Assembly (NCBI GenBank): GCA_904378045.1
Contig: CAJFHC010000008.1
Coordinates: 1 to 64,000, forward strand
Direction: 5' to 3'
From: Candidatus Metalachnospira gallinarum
Lineage (GTDB): Bacteria; Bacillota; Clostridia; Lachnospirales; Anaerotignaceae
DNA length: 64,000 bases
Shown here: one piece after another, positions 26,728 to 35,938 of the stretch
Numbering within the stretch: the stretch's first letter is position 1
Layout of the letters: each line of letters starts with the position of its first letter
Made by a program: the position numbers and the translations under genes
The notes under the pieces: model-generated
Databases searched by the model: none
Told to the model about the DNA's origin: nothing
What the model saw: the letters and a program-made list of their open reading frames with translations, nothing else

Positions 26728-27371
26728 TTTGTACCTCCAATCCAGCTCTCGTCATCGGGATTGTTCCTGAACGCCATAAGTTTTGCCACCGCGTCTTTGG
26801 CGATATATCCTTCTTCGGCCGCCACTTCAACGATAACGTCAAAATTTGTAAGGCTGATGTTTTTCACGTTTGCAGCTGCAAGTCTGTCAAGGCCCTTCTT
26901 CATGCCGTATGTAAATATGCTGGCGATTCCGAGCACTTCGGCTCCTGCCTCTCTGAGAGCCTCAACGACCTCGATGGCGCTTCCGCCGGTTGAAATAAGG
27001 TCCTCGATAACGACTACCTTCTGGCCTTTTTCAAGTTTTCCCTCGATCCTGTTGTTCCTGCCGTGATCCTTTGCTCCGGAGCGGACATATCCCATGGGCA
27101 TATTAAGTATATGGCCTGTAATGGCCGCATGGGCGATGCCGGCCGTGCTTGTTCCCATAAGCACCTCGCACTCGGGATATTCGCTCTTTACTACCTCGGC
27201 AAGGGCATTCTCAACGTCGTCCCTTACCTTAGGCGCCGTAAGAGTAAGTCTGTTGTCGCAGTAAATGGGACTTTTAATTCCGCTGGCCCATGTAAAGGGT
27301 TCCTCAGGTCTTAAAAATACGGCTCCTATAGAAAGCAGATCCTTCGCTATAAGTTTCTGAACATTTTCCAT
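26724..27371 (-). CDS. pyrE: Orotate phosphoribosyltransferase
   Basis: PyrE makes OMP from orotate and PRPP. The 215-residue protein shows [21 protein letters not shown], a [11 protein letters not shown] loop, [13 protein letters not shown] and the PRPP motif [18 protein letters not shown]. It starts after AAGGAGAG, 12 bp from pyrF, and its stop overlaps pyrB. Confidence 0.97.
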   Translation of the reverse strand: MENVQKLIAKDLLSIGAVFLRPEEPFTWASGIKSPIYCDNRLTLTAPKVRDDVENALAEVVKSEYPECEVLMGTSTAGIAHAAITGHILNMPMGYVRSGAKDHGRNNRIEGKLEKGQKVVVIEDLISTGGSAIEVVEALREAGAEVLGIASIFTYGMKKGLDRLAAANVKNISLTNFDVIVEVAAEEGYIAKDAVAKLMAFRNNPDDESWIGGTK

Positions 27372-27383
27372 TTTTATCTCTCC

Positions 27384-28082
27384 TTATCCTATAAATTCCT
27401 CAACGCATCTTTCATAGGCCGTAACCGGGTCATCCGCCTGGGTTATCGGTCTTCCAACAACGATGTAGTCCGAGCCTATCTCCTTTGCCTTTGCCGGAGT
27501 TGTGATCCTTACCTGGTCTCCGGCCTCGCCGTCCGCAAAACGTATTCCCGGAGTCACTGTCACGAAACCGTTTCCGCATACTCCGTGTACCTTTCCTGCC
27601 TCAAGCGGCGAGCAGACTACTCCGTCAAGTCCGGCGTCGGCTGCGTTTTTGGCGTAGTGCATTACCGTTTCCTCAAGGCTCTTATTTATGTAAAGCTCCT
27701 TCTGCATTCTTTCCTCATCGGTGGATGTAAGCTGGGTAACGGCGATAAGCAGGGGGCGTGTGCCGTCTTCCCTTGTAAGCCCCTTTATGGCGGCCTCCAT
27801 CATCGCTATCGTACCGGCGGCGTGGACGTTTACCATATCAACGTCAAGTCCCGAAAGCACCTTCATAGCTTTCATTACCGTATTGGGTATGTCATGGAGC
27901 TTAAGGTCAAGGAATATCTTGTGTCCTCTTTTTTTGATCTCCCTTACGATTTCCGGACCCTCAGCGTAAAAAAGCTCCATTCCTATTTTCACAAATGGCT
28001 TTTTCCCTGTAAATTTGTCAAGGAAAGCGAATGTTTCCTCGGCGCTGTTGAAATCGCAGGCTATAATAACGTCTTTTCCCAT
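27384..28082 (-). CDS. pyrF: Orotidine-5'-phosphate decarboxylase
   Basis: PyrF makes UMP. The 232-residue protein is of the short type: [34 protein letters not shown], the catalytic [31 protein letters not shown] and the closing [15 protein letters not shown]. Its ATG shares one base with the pyrD stop (TGATG), indicating coupled translation. Confidence 0.97.
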   Translation of the reverse strand: MGKDVIIACDFNSAEETFAFLDKFTGKKPFVKIGMELFYAEGPEIVREIKKRGHKIFLDLKLHDIPNTVMKAMKVLSGLDVDMVNVHAAGTIAMMEAAIKGLTREDGTRPLLIAVTQLTSTDEERMQKELYINKSLEETVMHYAKNAADAGLDGVVCSPLEAGKVHGVCGNGFVTVTPGIRFADGEAGDQVRITTPAKAKEIGSDYIVVGRPITQADDPVTAYERCVEEFIG

Positions 28083-28993
28083 CAGTGCGCACCTCCTATA
28101 ATGCTCGTCAGGTCGTCTATTTTATACTTTTCCATTGTTTTCGGAAGTTCCTCGATTATATTTTTGCAGGCATAGGGCTCAACGAGGTTGGCGGCTCCAA
28201 CCTGCACTGCCGTCGCGCCGGCAAGCATCATCTCTATGACATCATCGGCGCTTGACACTCCGCCCATGCCGATTATAGGCACCTTTACGGCTTCATACAC
28301 CTGATAAACCATTCTCAGCGCCACTGGGAATATGGCCGCTCCGGAAAAGCCTCCCATCTTGTTGGCGATTACCGGCTTTTTCGTTCTGAGGTCTATCCTC
28401 ATGCCAAGAAGCGTATTTATCATGCTTATTCCGTCGGCTCCGGCGTCCTCGCAGGCTTTAGCTATCTCTACTATATCCGTTACGTTGGGACTGAGCTTTA
28501 TATATACAGGCTTTGTGGTAACTGCCTTCACTGCCTTTGTGACCTCCGCGGCGGCCTTAGCAGATGTTCCGAACGCCATTCCTCCGTTATGCACGTTGGG
28601 ACAGCTTACGTTTACCTCTATCAAGCCGACCTGCTCTTCCTTATCTATTCTCTCGCAGCAATAGGCGTATTCATCCACGGAAAATCCGCTTATGTTCGCT
28701 ATGACTTTTTTATTAAAACACTTTTTCAGCTTTGGAAGTTCCTCGGATATGACCTTATCTATGCCCGGATTCTGAAGTCCGACGGAATTTATCATTCCGT
28801 TGGGGCACTCGGCTATCCTTGGAGTGGGATTTCCGAATCTCGGCTCCCTTGTCGTTCCCTTGAAGGAAAAGCTGCCGAGGATATTTATATCGTAGAGCTC
28901 GGCGAACTCATACCCAAAGCCGAATGTTCCGCTGGCGGGGATAACGGGATTGTCAAGCTCAAGTCCGCTTAACGATACCTTTGTGTTTACCAT
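28082..28993 (-). CDS. pyrD: Dihydroorotate dehydrogenase, class 1B catalytic subunit
   Basis: The 303-residue FMN subunit oxidises dihydroorotate. It has [16 protein letters not shown], the active-site Cys in [28 protein letters not shown] and [27 protein letters not shown] (in parts). The Cys base and the adjacent pyrK place it in class 1B, which passes electrons to NAD. It overlaps pyrK by 7 bp. Confidence 0.97.
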   Translation of the reverse strand: MVNTKVSLSGLELDNPVIPASGTFGFGYEFAELYDINILGSFSFKGTTREPRFGNPTPRIAECPNGMINSVGLQNPGIDKVISEELPKLKKCFNKKVIANISGFSVDEYAYCCERIDKEEQVGLIEVNVSCPNVHNGGMAFGTSAKAAAEVTKAVKAVTTKPVYIKLSPNVTDIVEIAKACEDAGADGISMINTLLGMRIDLRTKKPVIANKMGGFSGAAIFPVALRMVYQVYEAVKVPIIGMGGVSSADDVIEMMLAGATAVQVGAANLVEPYACKNIIEELPKTMEKYKIDDLTSIIGGAH

Positions 28994-29718
28994 ATTATCT
29001 CCTCCTTCTCAAGAACGGGGCCGTCCTTGCATATCCTCTTTCTTCCGTATTTTGTCTCGCAGCTGCATCCCATGCATGCTCCGAAGCCGCAGCCCATTCT
29101 TTCCTCAAAGCTGAACTGTCCGCTTGTATTTATTGAGTTATACACTGCCTTGAGCATGGGCTCAGGTCCGCATGTATAAACGTATGTATAATCCATATCC
29201 TTGATGGCGTCGGTGACGAATCCCTTTACTCCAACGCTGCCGTCCGCCGTGGCGATTATTACGTCCGCTCCGAGCTTTTTAAATTCCTCCTCGCAGAATA
29301 TCTCATCAGCCTTATTGAATCCCATAACGACCGCGGGCTTCTTTCCCTCGGCGATGAGCTTTCTGCAAAGGTAATACATTGGCGGCACGCCGGCTCCTCC
29401 TCCGATAAGCAGGGGCCTGTCCCCGCTCTTTGTCAGGTCATATCCGTTGCCGAGTCCCGTAAGTATGTCAAGCTTCGCTCCTTTTTCAAGGCCTGCCATA
29501 TATTCCGTTCCCTTTCCAACGACTTTATAAATAAGACCGAGCCTTTCTTCGTCACAGTCGTACACGGATATGGGCCTGCGCAGGAAAAATCCGTCCAGCT
29601 TTATATTTACGAACTGTCCCGCGGCCGTAACGTCCGACGTGTCGCCCTCCAGCTCCATCCTGTAAGTGTTAAGGGCGATACATTCGTTTGCCCTAACGGT
29701 AAAAATACTTTGTTTCAT
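28987..29718 (-). CDS. pyrK: Dihydroorotate dehydrogenase electron transfer subunit
   Basis: The 243-residue FAD/2Fe-2S subunit links PyrD to NAD. It has GQFVNIKLDGFFLRRPISVYD (in parts RRPISVYD is the flavin motif), LLIGGGAGVPPMYYLCRKL, and the iron-sulfur Cys set CGFGACMGCSCETKYG with a fourth Cys in RICKDGPV. AGGGTGAG precedes the ATG. It is second in the operon. Confidence 0.96.
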   Translation of the reverse strand: MKQSIFTVRANECIALNTYRMELEGDTSDVTAAGQFVNIKLDGFFLRRPISVYDCDEERLGLIYKVVGKGTEYMAGLEKGAKLDILTGLGNGYDLTKSGDRPLLIGGGAGVPPMYYLCRKLIAEGKKPAVVMGFNKADEIFCEEEFKKLGADVIIATADGSVGVKGFVTDAIKDMDYTYVYTCGPEPMLKAVYNSINTSGQFSFEERMGCGFGACMGCSCETKYGRKRICKDGPVLEKEEIIW

Positions 29719-29722
29719 AATC

Positions 29723-30985
29723 TCACCCTTTATAAACTATCCTGCCGTCAACCATCGTCATAAGGCATTTGCCGTAAACCTTCCAGCCCTCAAAAGGAGT
29801 GCTTCTTCCCTTTGTATGGAATTTCTCCGGATCAACGGTATATTCCTCATCCAGGTCAAAAACCGTAAGATCGGCCTTTTCCCCTTCTTTTATCGAAGCT
29901 CCTATACCAAAACGCTTTTTAGCGTTGACGTTTAACAGCTCCACCGCCTTCTCAAGGGTAATTACTCCCTTCCTCACAAGTTCAGTATATACTATGGGGA
30001 AGGCCGTTTCCAGTCCGACAACGCCCATAAGGCTTTTTTCAAGTCCTTTGCTCTTCTCTTCCTTTGTGTGCGGAGCGTGATCCGTGGCTATGACGTCTAT
30101 CGTTCCGTCCTTTAGTCCCTCGATAAGCGCCTGTCTGTCGCTCTCGTCCCTTATCGGAGGATTCATCTTGAATCTTCCTTCCTCCTGAAGATCCATATCA
30201 TTCATAACAAGATAATGGGGGCCGGTCTCGCAGCTTATGTTTACACCGTCCTTTTTTGCCTGCCTTATGAGCTCTACGCTTTCCTTAGTCGATATATGGC
30301 AGACGTGATAAGCGCATCCTGTCTCCTTAACAAGTTCTATATCCCTTTCTATCTGTTTCCATTCGCTTTCGGAGCAAATGCCTCTGTGCCCATGGAGCGC
30401 GGCGTATTTTCCGTCATGGATATACCCGCCGTTAAGCAGTTCGTTTACCTCACAGTGGGCGGCGATGACCTTTCCGAGCCTTTTGGCCTCCGTCATTGCC
30501 TTTCTCATCATATCATCATTCTGCACTCCATGCCCATCGTCTGAAAAGGCGAAGGCATAGGGTGCCATTCCTTCAAGATCCGCCAGTTTTTCTCCCTTTT
30601 CCCCGACGGTTATGGCTCCATAGGGATAGACATGTACTACCGCCGTTTTTTCTATTATTTCTTCTTCTTTTTTTATGTTCTCAGCGGAATCCGGCACCGG
30701 ATCGAGGTTTGGCATGGCGCATACCGAGGTATATCCTCCGGCCGCGGCCGCCATGGAACCGGTCTCTATCGTCTCCTTACGCAAAAAACCCGGTTCTCTC
30801 AGATGAACATGAACATCTGTAAAACCGGGAAAAATATATTTATTATCAAAATCAAAGGAAACAACGCCCTCATTTGAATGGAAGCCGCTGTCAAAGGAAA
30901 CGATCATACCGTCTTTGATATATATATCGGTTTTCCTGAATCCGCCGTCAATGTATACATTCGCGTTTCTCAATAAATACTCCAT
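29723..30985 (-). CDS. pyrC: Dihydroorotase
   Basis: The 420-residue zinc amidohydrolase closes carbamoyl-aspartate to dihydroorotate. Marks are FTDVHVHLREPGFLRKETIETG (in parts DVHVHLREPG), KVIAAHCEVNELLNGG, CHISTKESVELIRQAK, ATDHAPHTKEEKSKG. This is the long class I type. The start at 30985 (MEYLLRNANVY) follows GGAGGG. It is the first gene of the pyr operon and lies 36-64 bp downstream of a strong promoter. Confidence 0.97.
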   Translation of the reverse strand: MEYLLRNANVYIDGGFRKTDIYIKDGMIVSFDSGFHSNEGVVSFDFDNKYIFPGFTDVHVHLREPGFLRKETIETGSMAAAAGGYTSVCAMPNLDPVPDSAENIKKEEEIIEKTAVVHVYPYGAITVGEKGEKLADLEGMAPYAFAFSDDGHGVQNDDMMRKAMTEAKRLGKVIAAHCEVNELLNGGYIHDGKYAALHGHRGICSESEWKQIERDIELVKETGCAYHVCHISTKESVELIRQAKKDGVNISCETGPHYLVMNDMDLQEEGRFKMNPPIRDESDRQALIEGLKDGTIDVIATDHAPHTKEEKSKGLEKSLMGVVGLETAFPIVYTELVRKGVITLEKAVELLNVNAKKRFGIGASIKEGEKADLTVFDLDEEYTVDPEKFHTKGRSTPFEGWKVYGKCLMTMVDGRIVYKG

Positions 30986-31020
30986 CGATTTCCCTCCGTT
31001 CCCATTATTACACCGCAGAT

Positions 31021-31049
31021 ATTTTATCATCAGGGCTATAACACTGTCA
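31021..31049 (-). promoter_or_regulatory. Promoter of the pyr operon
   Basis: On the minus strand a perfect TTGACA (31044-31049) and TAAAAT (31021-31026) are 18 bp apart. The start point near 31014 leaves a leader of only ~30 bases, too short for a PyrR attenuator. Control must act at initiation, on enzyme activity (PyrI), or by start-site choice; the initiation region on the minus strand reads ATCTGCGGTGT. Confidence 0.7.
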
Positions 31050-31110
31050 AGGGCGAAAAGTATTTTATTTTACAGGGCTTAACAAACATTTTGTTTTTCC
31101 GACGCCGCTT

Positions 31111-32034
31111 TTAAATAACGCTCACGCTCATAACCGTCATAAACAAAAAGTATACTATTGTTATTATCGTCAGAGGTCTTTTAAAAAAGCACTTCACCGT
31201 TTCCGAAGTCGGCTTTTCTGAATTGAAATAGCCTCCTATATTTTTTAGATTAATAACAAGCAGTACGGCTGATACCGCCGCGCAGACATACATAAACAGG
31301 CTGTCGGCTATCCAAAGATACTCTATCCTGTTCATCAGATGTCCCGTGACCTCAACAAAGGCATTGTTTAAAACATGCAGCGCTATGGCCGCCCCAAGGG
31401 AATATTCCACCGCTATATATCCGAAAAGCACGCCCATAAGGAATGTCACGGGAAGCTGAACGATGTTCTGGTGCATAAGCGAAAAGAGCATGGCCGCGAC
31501 GAGTATGGCGAATGTTTTGCCGTATGGCCGCAGTTTTTTCAGAATGAGTCCCCTGAAAAACAGTTCCTCCATCAGCGGAGCTACAGCCACGGAATATAAG
31601 AGGCTTGAAAAATATATCGAAGGGTCGCTTGCCGCCGACGATGCTGCCTCAAAGTTATATCCCGCCTGATAGAACAGCCCTTCCAGCGGCACCAGCATCA
31701 AAGTGCATATAAGCTGTATTCCCTGCATTACTACAAAAAACATAATCAGCCCTTTTATGCCTATGGTTTTTGTTTTCCCAAAGTCCGGCTTTTCTCTTAC
31801 GATGACAAATGACAAAAGCGTCGGAAATGTTGACGCCGCAATCAGCGCGAAGCCCGTGTTGAATACAAGATTTAAAAGCTCCTCATAGTTTATGTCCGGT
31901 CTTGCGCCGACAACATATATAGCGTATCCCATGCTTACGGCCTCGTGTATGAGATAGAAAAGCACGTTATACAATATAAATATAAGGATTATCCCGTTAA
32001 ATGATTTTTTAGCCGTTATTCTGTCAAATTCCAC
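31111..32034 (-). CDS. CPBP-family intramembrane glutamic endopeptidase
   Basis: The 307-residue membrane protein has about eight hydrophobic segments. The Abi/CPBP active-site pattern is visible: MEELFFRGLILKKLRPYG (E-E-x3-R), LFSLMHQNIVQLPVTFLMG with the His, and LHVLNNAFVEVTG with the third motif. Bacterial members cleave or modify membrane peptides and are linked to bacteriocin immunity, but substrate is unknown here. The GTG start follows AGGAG. It is a single gene next to the SASP gene, in the opposite direction. Confidence 0.88.
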   Translation of the reverse strand: MEFDRITAKKSFNGIILIFILYNVLFYLIHEAVSMGYAIYVVGARPDINYEELLNLVFNTGFALIAASTFPTLLSFVIVREKPDFGKTKTIGIKGLIMFFVVMQGIQLICTLMLVPLEGLFYQAGYNFEAASSAASDPSIYFSSLLYSVAVAPLMEELFFRGLILKKLRPYGKTFAILVAAMLFSLMHQNIVQLPVTFLMGVLFGYIAVEYSLGAAIALHVLNNAFVEVTGHLMNRIEYLWIADSLFMYVCAAVSAVLLVINLKNIGGYFNSEKPTSETVKCFFKRPLTIITIVYFLFMTVMSVSVI

Positions 32035-32228
32035 TTCATCATCTCCTGTCGTTTCGTATCAATAAGTATAAATTAAATGTGTCTCAAACATCAACCGAAC
32101 AATTCCCTAATTTTTTACATCATTTCTCCAAAAAATACCTGACATATTTAAAATTCGCCGTGAAATAATACTATCGTAACACAAAAGGTTACAAACATTC
32201 GATATACAAATCAGGAGGTTGATTTTAA

Positions 32229-32441
32229 ATGTCATCTAACAGCAGTTCAAGCAAAGCAAGCGTTCCCGAAGCAAGAGAAGCGCTTGATCAGTTTAAGTAT
32301 GAAGTAGCCCAGGAGCTTAACATTCCTTTAAAAAGAGGATACAACGGAGACCTTACTTCCGCTCAGAACGGTTATGTAGGCGGATATATGGTTAAGAAAA
32401 TGATCGAGGCGCAGGAAAAACAGATGTCAGGAATGCGCTGA
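32229..32441 (+). CDS. Alpha/beta-type small acid-soluble spore protein
   Basis: The 70-residue protein coats and protects DNA in dormant spores. It has the family core EAREALDQFKYEVAQELNIP (with the GPR protease-site-like E-x-A region before it) and GDLTSAQNGYVGGYMVKKMI. A Ser-rich N-terminal tail precedes it. AGGAGG lies before the ATG. Its presence says the organism, or a recent ancestor, forms endospores. Late forespore (sigma-G) expression is expected; a possible -10 like AATACTA lies near 32169-32175 but I could not fix the -35. Confidence 0.95.
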   Translation: MSSNSSSSKASVPEAREALDQFKYEVAQELNIPLKRGYNGDLTSAQNGYVGGYMVKKMIEAQEKQMSGMR

Positions 32442-32474
32442 GCATAACGGATAAACAATCCTATATTCTGTTTC

Positions 32475-32527
32475 AGGAGGGCTTTTCCAAAGCATTGGCT
32501 TGGGAAGGCCCTTCCCTTTATATTTTT
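32475..32527 (+). terminator. Terminator of the SASP gene
   Basis: GGAGGGCTTTTCC and GGGAAGGCCCTTCC pair with minor mismatch, followed by CTTTATATTTTT. The stem overlaps the end of the opposing gene at 32526. Confidence 0.65.
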
Positions 32528-33245
32528 ACCATTCCCAGCCGTCGGGATACTGTATCTCTTCCAATATGCCAAAAAACAGAGATATGTTTCCGTCCTTTGT
32601 ATGCTCCTTCATGGCCTTTTCCTTGGAATAATATTCTTCATCACGCTGAGCCAGCTTTCTGACTGAGTTTAAAAGCTCGGCGTCCCCGCAGCCAGCGTTT
32701 AAATATCTCACGTTTATTATGTCCACCCAGTCTTTGCAGAATCCCCTGTATCTCAGTTCTTTTCCCCGTTCGGCGATTCCTCGTATCTCCGTGAACATAT
32801 CGTCTCCGACATATTTTCTTATGGCGTCATATATCAGCGTCTGGAAAAACTTTATATATGACTTGTAAAGATACTTTCTCTCTTTTATTTTCTGCGCTAC
32901 CAGCGAGCTTCTTCCCGCTGTTTTGTTTATATAAAATTCTTCCCCGTCGGAAAGTTCCATATAGTCGTTAAGCACGTCGGCGATAAAAAACGCCTCCGGA
33001 AAAAGCACGGAAAACTTGTAACAGGGCGTGTCAAAATTCGTTTTATAGCTGTCCCTCTCGGCTCTGTAAGCGTGAAGAAGCTCAAAAACAAACTTCTGCA
33101 CCACGTCATGCACCTCTGAGTAGCCGTCATAGCTTGTCTTGTCTCCGGCAAGGTCGCTGATTGCTTCCCTCAGCGCGAAAAGATCCTCGTAGTCTCCGGA
33201 AATATTTATGCCGGCGTTGTTCTCGGTTATTTCTGCGATAAGCAT
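32526..33245 (-). CDS. Uncharacterised protein (starts MLIAEITENNAGINISGDYEDL)
   Basis: I do not recognise this 239-residue cytosolic protein with certainty. The N-terminal NAGINISGDYEDLFALREAI strand-helix resembles small uncharacterised Firmicute proteins with a 'GDYEDL' motif. The middle has VVQKFVFELLHAYRAERD and a long helical part with YLYKSYIKFFQTLIYDAIRK. There are no membrane segments or catalytic motifs. Codon use and the ribosome site (GAAGGA) look normal. It is convergent with the SASP gene and divergent from the CDF gene. Function unknown. Confidence 0.7.
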   Translation of the reverse strand: MLIAEITENNAGINISGDYEDLFALREAISDLAGDKTSYDGYSEVHDVVQKFVFELLHAYRAERDSYKTNFDTPCYKFSVLFPEAFFIADVLNDYMELSDGEEFYINKTAGRSSLVAQKIKERKYLYKSYIKFFQTLIYDAIRKYVGDDMFTEIRGIAERGKELRYRGFCKDWVDIINVRYLNAGCGDAELLNSVRKLAQRDEEYYSKEKAMKEHTKDGNISLFFGILEEIQYPDGWEW

Positions 33246-33372
33246 TTTCAGTCCTTCTTTCTATCGATTTTTAATATATTGTAACATATCGGCGCCCATT
33301 AATAAATCGCCGCGCCTAAATTTACGCCATTTGTTTTTCCGTTTGATTCTCTTTTATACGAACGGATCGATA

Positions 33373-33400
33373 TTGTGTTTTTCGGAAATTGTGATATACT
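33373..33400 (+). promoter_or_regulatory. Predicted promoter of the CDF transporter gene
   Basis: TTGTGT (33373-33378) and TATACT (33395-33400) lie 16 bp apart with a TGTGA extension. The -10 area AATTGTGATATACTT repeats that of the HIT gene promoter at 11.5 kb. Confidence 0.55.
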
Positions 33401-33433
33401 TGTAAAGATATTCAAAACGGAGGCGTTTTTAAA

Positions 33434-34624
33434 ATGCATAACTGGCTTGTAAAAAAATTTATAAAAGATTATGAAAATACAGGAGATATAAACGTCAGAG
33501 CCGCCTATGGAAAGCTCTCCGGAAAGGTCGGGATATTCTGCAACGCCTTTTTGTTTTTAGGCAAGTTTATTGTGGGAACCGTATCCGGCAGCGTTTCCAT
33601 TACTGCCGACGCGGTAAACAACCTTTCCGACGCCGCCTCAAGCATTATAAGCCTGATAGGTTTCAAAATGGCTGAGAAGCCCGCAGACGCAGACCATCCC
33701 TACGGGCACGCCAGATACGAATATCTTTCCGGCCTTACAGTGGCCGTAATGATAATCCTTATCGGCGTGGAGCTTTTCAAGAGCAGCCTGGACAAGGTAC
33801 TGAATCCTTCTCCGGTCGATTTCAGCGCCGCAGCGGCTGTCGTGCTCATAGGCTCCATAGTCGTAAAGCTGTGGATGTCTCTTTTTAACAGGGCTCTCGG
33901 CAAAAAAATAAATTCCGCCACCCTTGAGGCCACATCGGCAGACAGCAGGAACGATGTCATATCGACTTCCGCCGTGCTTATAGCGGCTCTCATAACGCAT
34001 TTCGCGAAGGTCGACCTGGACGGATATATGGGTGTAGCCGTGGCGGTGTTCATTCTCTACAGCGGCATCGGCCTTGTGAAGGACACTCTTGATCCTCTTC
34101 TTGGCTCGGCTCCCGACCCGGCTCTCGTCGATCATATACAGAAAAAAATATTAAGCTATGACGGCGTTCTCGGGACCCATGACCTTATGATACACGATTA
34201 TGGCCCCGGAAGAAAATTCGCCAGCGTACATGTGGAAATGGCCGCCGAGGACGACGTTATCAAAAGCCATGACGTGATCGACAACATTGAAAGAGACTTT
34301 CTTGAAAACGAGAATCTGAATCTTATCGTGCATTATGATCCGATTATTACCGGAGACGAAAAAATAAACGACCTGAGAAGCTGGCTTTCGGATCAGGTAA
34401 AAGCCATCAACCCTGAGCTAAGCATACACGATCTGAGAGTCGTTCCGGGAAACACCCATACGAATCTTATTTTTGACTGTGTCATGCCCTATGACATAAA
34501 TATGACTGAGTCAGAACTCAAGAGGGAGATACGGAAACGAGTCAATCTGAAATACCCCGATTACTACTGCGTTATGACCATAGACTCAAGCTATGCCGCC
34601 ATGCCGCACACAAGGGAAAACTGA
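33434..34624 (+). CDS. Cation diffusion facilitator (zinc/iron/manganese efflux)
   Basis: The 396-residue protein has six membrane segments and a soluble C-terminal dimer domain. Metal-site residues are visible in SITADAVNNLSDAASS (helix 2, D-x3-D) and ADADHPYGHARYEYLSG, with ATSADSRNDVIST in helix 5. The C-terminal domain begins HIQKKILSYDGVLGTHDLMI. It should export divalent metal using the proton gradient. The last ~100 residues extend beyond the usual length and include LSIHDLRVVPGNTHTNLIFD, a second ferredoxin-like half. A GGAGG site is 12 bases upstream. Confidence 0.92.
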   Translation: MHNWLVKKFIKDYENTGDINVRAAYGKLSGKVGIFCNAFLFLGKFIVGTVSGSVSITADAVNNLSDAASSIISLIGFKMAEKPADADHPYGHARYEYLSGLTVAVMIILIGVELFKSSLDKVLNPSPVDFSAAAAVVLIGSIVVKLWMSLFNRALGKKINSATLEATSADSRNDVISTSAVLIAALITHFAKVDLDGYMGVAVAVFILYSGIGLVKDTLDPLLGSAPDPALVDHIQKKILSYDGVLGTHDLMIHDYGPGRKFASVHVEMAAEDDVIKSHDVIDNIERDFLENENLNLIVHYDPIITGDEKINDLRSWLSDQVKAINPELSIHDLRVVPGNTHTNLIFDCVMPYDINMTESELKREIRKRVNLKYPDYYCVMTIDSSYAAMPHTREN

Positions 34625-34631
34625 AATTTAT

Positions 34632-34663
34632 AAAGGCTTCCGTCTTTTCAGACAGAAGCCTTT
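34632..34663 (+). terminator. Terminator of the CDF gene (left copy)
   Basis: AAAGGCTTCCGTC-tttt-CAGACAGAAGCCTTT is a good stem immediately after the CDF gene, but its T run is interrupted by GCGTG where the 243-bp element begins. An almost identical hairpin with an intact T run lies at 34915-34946 on the far side of the element. Confidence 0.7.
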
Positions 34664-34666
34664 GCG

Positions 34667-34909
34667 TGTCGAAAAAGTCCTTCAGGACTTTTTCGAGTTT
34701 AAATTAAGGCAATAAATCCCTATTTCTGCGAAAAGCCCTGAACTTTGTCAGGGCGCAGAAATACGGGATTTTCCTCGGCGGAAGATTAAACTCGGGAGGG
34801 TCTTACCCTCCAAGTACCGGAAAGATATCCGGACGCCGGAGGCGGCTTTGGCCAAAGGCCAAAGTACTGACCAGTACCCTTCCACTCACAATGGATTAGT
34901 TTTTTGACA
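34667..34909. repeat. 243-bp structured repeat element with terminal inverted repeats
   Basis: The element starts TGTCGAAAAA and ends TTTTTTGACA (imperfect inverted ends). Inside are nested palindromes: GTCC/GGAC with AAAAA arms (34671-34695), CGAGTTTAA/TTAAACTCG (34694-34794) enclosing AAATCCCTATTTCTGCG/CGCAGAAATACGGGATTT around GCCCTGA/TCAGGGC, then GGGAGGGT/ACCCTCC, CCGGA/TCCGG, GCCGGAGGCGGC and TTTGGCCAAAGGCCAAA. It has no ORF. It is flanked by two near-identical 31-bp terminator hairpins. It looks like a MITE- or REP-like element or a large structured RNA. It fills most of the 34625-34978 gap. Confidence 0.75.
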
Positions 34910-34914
34910 GGCTG

Positions 34915-34946
34915 AGGCTTCCGTCTTTTCAGGCAGAAGCCTTTTT
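34915..34946 (+). terminator. Terminator hairpin (right copy, intact T run)
   Basis: AGGCTTCCGTC-tttt-CAGGCAGAAGCCT followed by TTTTTTA. It differs from the left copy by one base in the stem and probably was the original terminator of the CDF gene, or arose by duplication with the inserted element. Confidence 0.7.
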
Positions 34947-34978
34947 TATTATGCATTGATATATTTCAAACATCGCTT

Positions 34979-35920
34979 TTACAGCGTACAGAATCCGGCA
35001 AGCAGTGAAAATACAAACGGCATTGTAAACAGGCAGCCGACGGTAGTCGCCAGAAGCGACGCCACGGCATAATCCGGAGCCGTGTCATATTCCTGCGTAA
35101 GCACCGTTATTATAAGCATAGACGGGAGCATAGCGAATATGGTCGCCGCCAGAAGCATTTCGTCGGACACAAGACCGGTGAACTTTACTACAAAGAAAAA
35201 TACTATGGGCACTATTATCAGCTTGATCGGTATGGTTGTAAATACCTTCGGTTTCTCAAAGAGTTTTTTGAAGCCTCGTCTTCCTATATCGGCTCCTATG
35301 TAAAGAAGGCCTACATATTTCTGTGTGCCTCCTATCCCGGTCAGCGCCTCCCAGACCGTTCCCGATGGTCTTATTCCAGCGAACACGAGTATAAGCCCTA
35401 TGACAAGACCGATGGATGTGGGGCTTATCATTTTTTTGAGACTCACCTGGGCTTTTCCCTTTGACGCCGATAAAATTGCAACGCCCACCGTCCATGTCAT
35501 TACCGTCTCAACTATGAGGTAGGCCGCCATGTAAAGCCCGCTTCTCTCAGGAAAAACGGCCTCAAGTATGGGAAAACCGATAAGCACGCTGTTTATAAAC
35601 GATACCGAGCATGTATGCGCTCCCAGCTCTTCCCTTTTAAGCCCAAGCATTTTTCCGCTTAAAAAACCTATGCCTATGGCAAGGAAAAACATAAAGAACA
35701 TCAGGAATACAAACGGCCATACCTCAAAAAGCTCCTCCCTTGTTCCGCCGTTGGCTATGCTTGTTATAATCAGCAGCGGCACTATTATCTTCATCATAAA
35801 TTTCTGTATATGATCCACGCTTTCGCTGCTCAAAAGCCCTGTGCTTGTGGCCGCGAAGCCTATGATAAGAACTGTGGCGAAAAATATGACCTGCTGTAAA
35901 ACTATTCCCTGAACATTCAT
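34979..35920 (-). CDS. AEC-family transporter (auxin efflux carrier/malate permease-like)
   Basis: The 313-residue protein has about ten hydrophobic segments in two halves, with IIVPLLIITSIANGG early and IIVPIVFFFVVKFTGLVSDE and AMLPSMLIITVLTQEYD late, as in AEC permeases for malate, lactate or other organic acids. GGAGGA precedes the ATG. It is a single gene. Substrate not readable. Confidence 0.88.
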   Translation of the reverse strand: MNVQGIVLQQVIFFATVLIIGFAATSTGLLSSESVDHIQKFMMKIIVPLLIITSIANGGTREELFEVWPFVFLMFFMFFLAIGIGFLSGKMLGLKREELGAHTCSVSFINSVLIGFPILEAVFPERSGLYMAAYLIVETVMTWTVGVAILSASKGKAQVSLKKMISPTSIGLVIGLILVFAGIRPSGTVWEALTGIGGTQKYVGLLYIGADIGRRGFKKLFEKPKVFTTIPIKLIIVPIVFFFVVKFTGLVSDEMLLAATIFAMLPSMLIITVLTQEYDTAPDYAVASLLATTVGCLFTMPFVFSLLAGFCTL

Positions 35921-35938
35921 TTTTGTTTCCTCCGGTGT

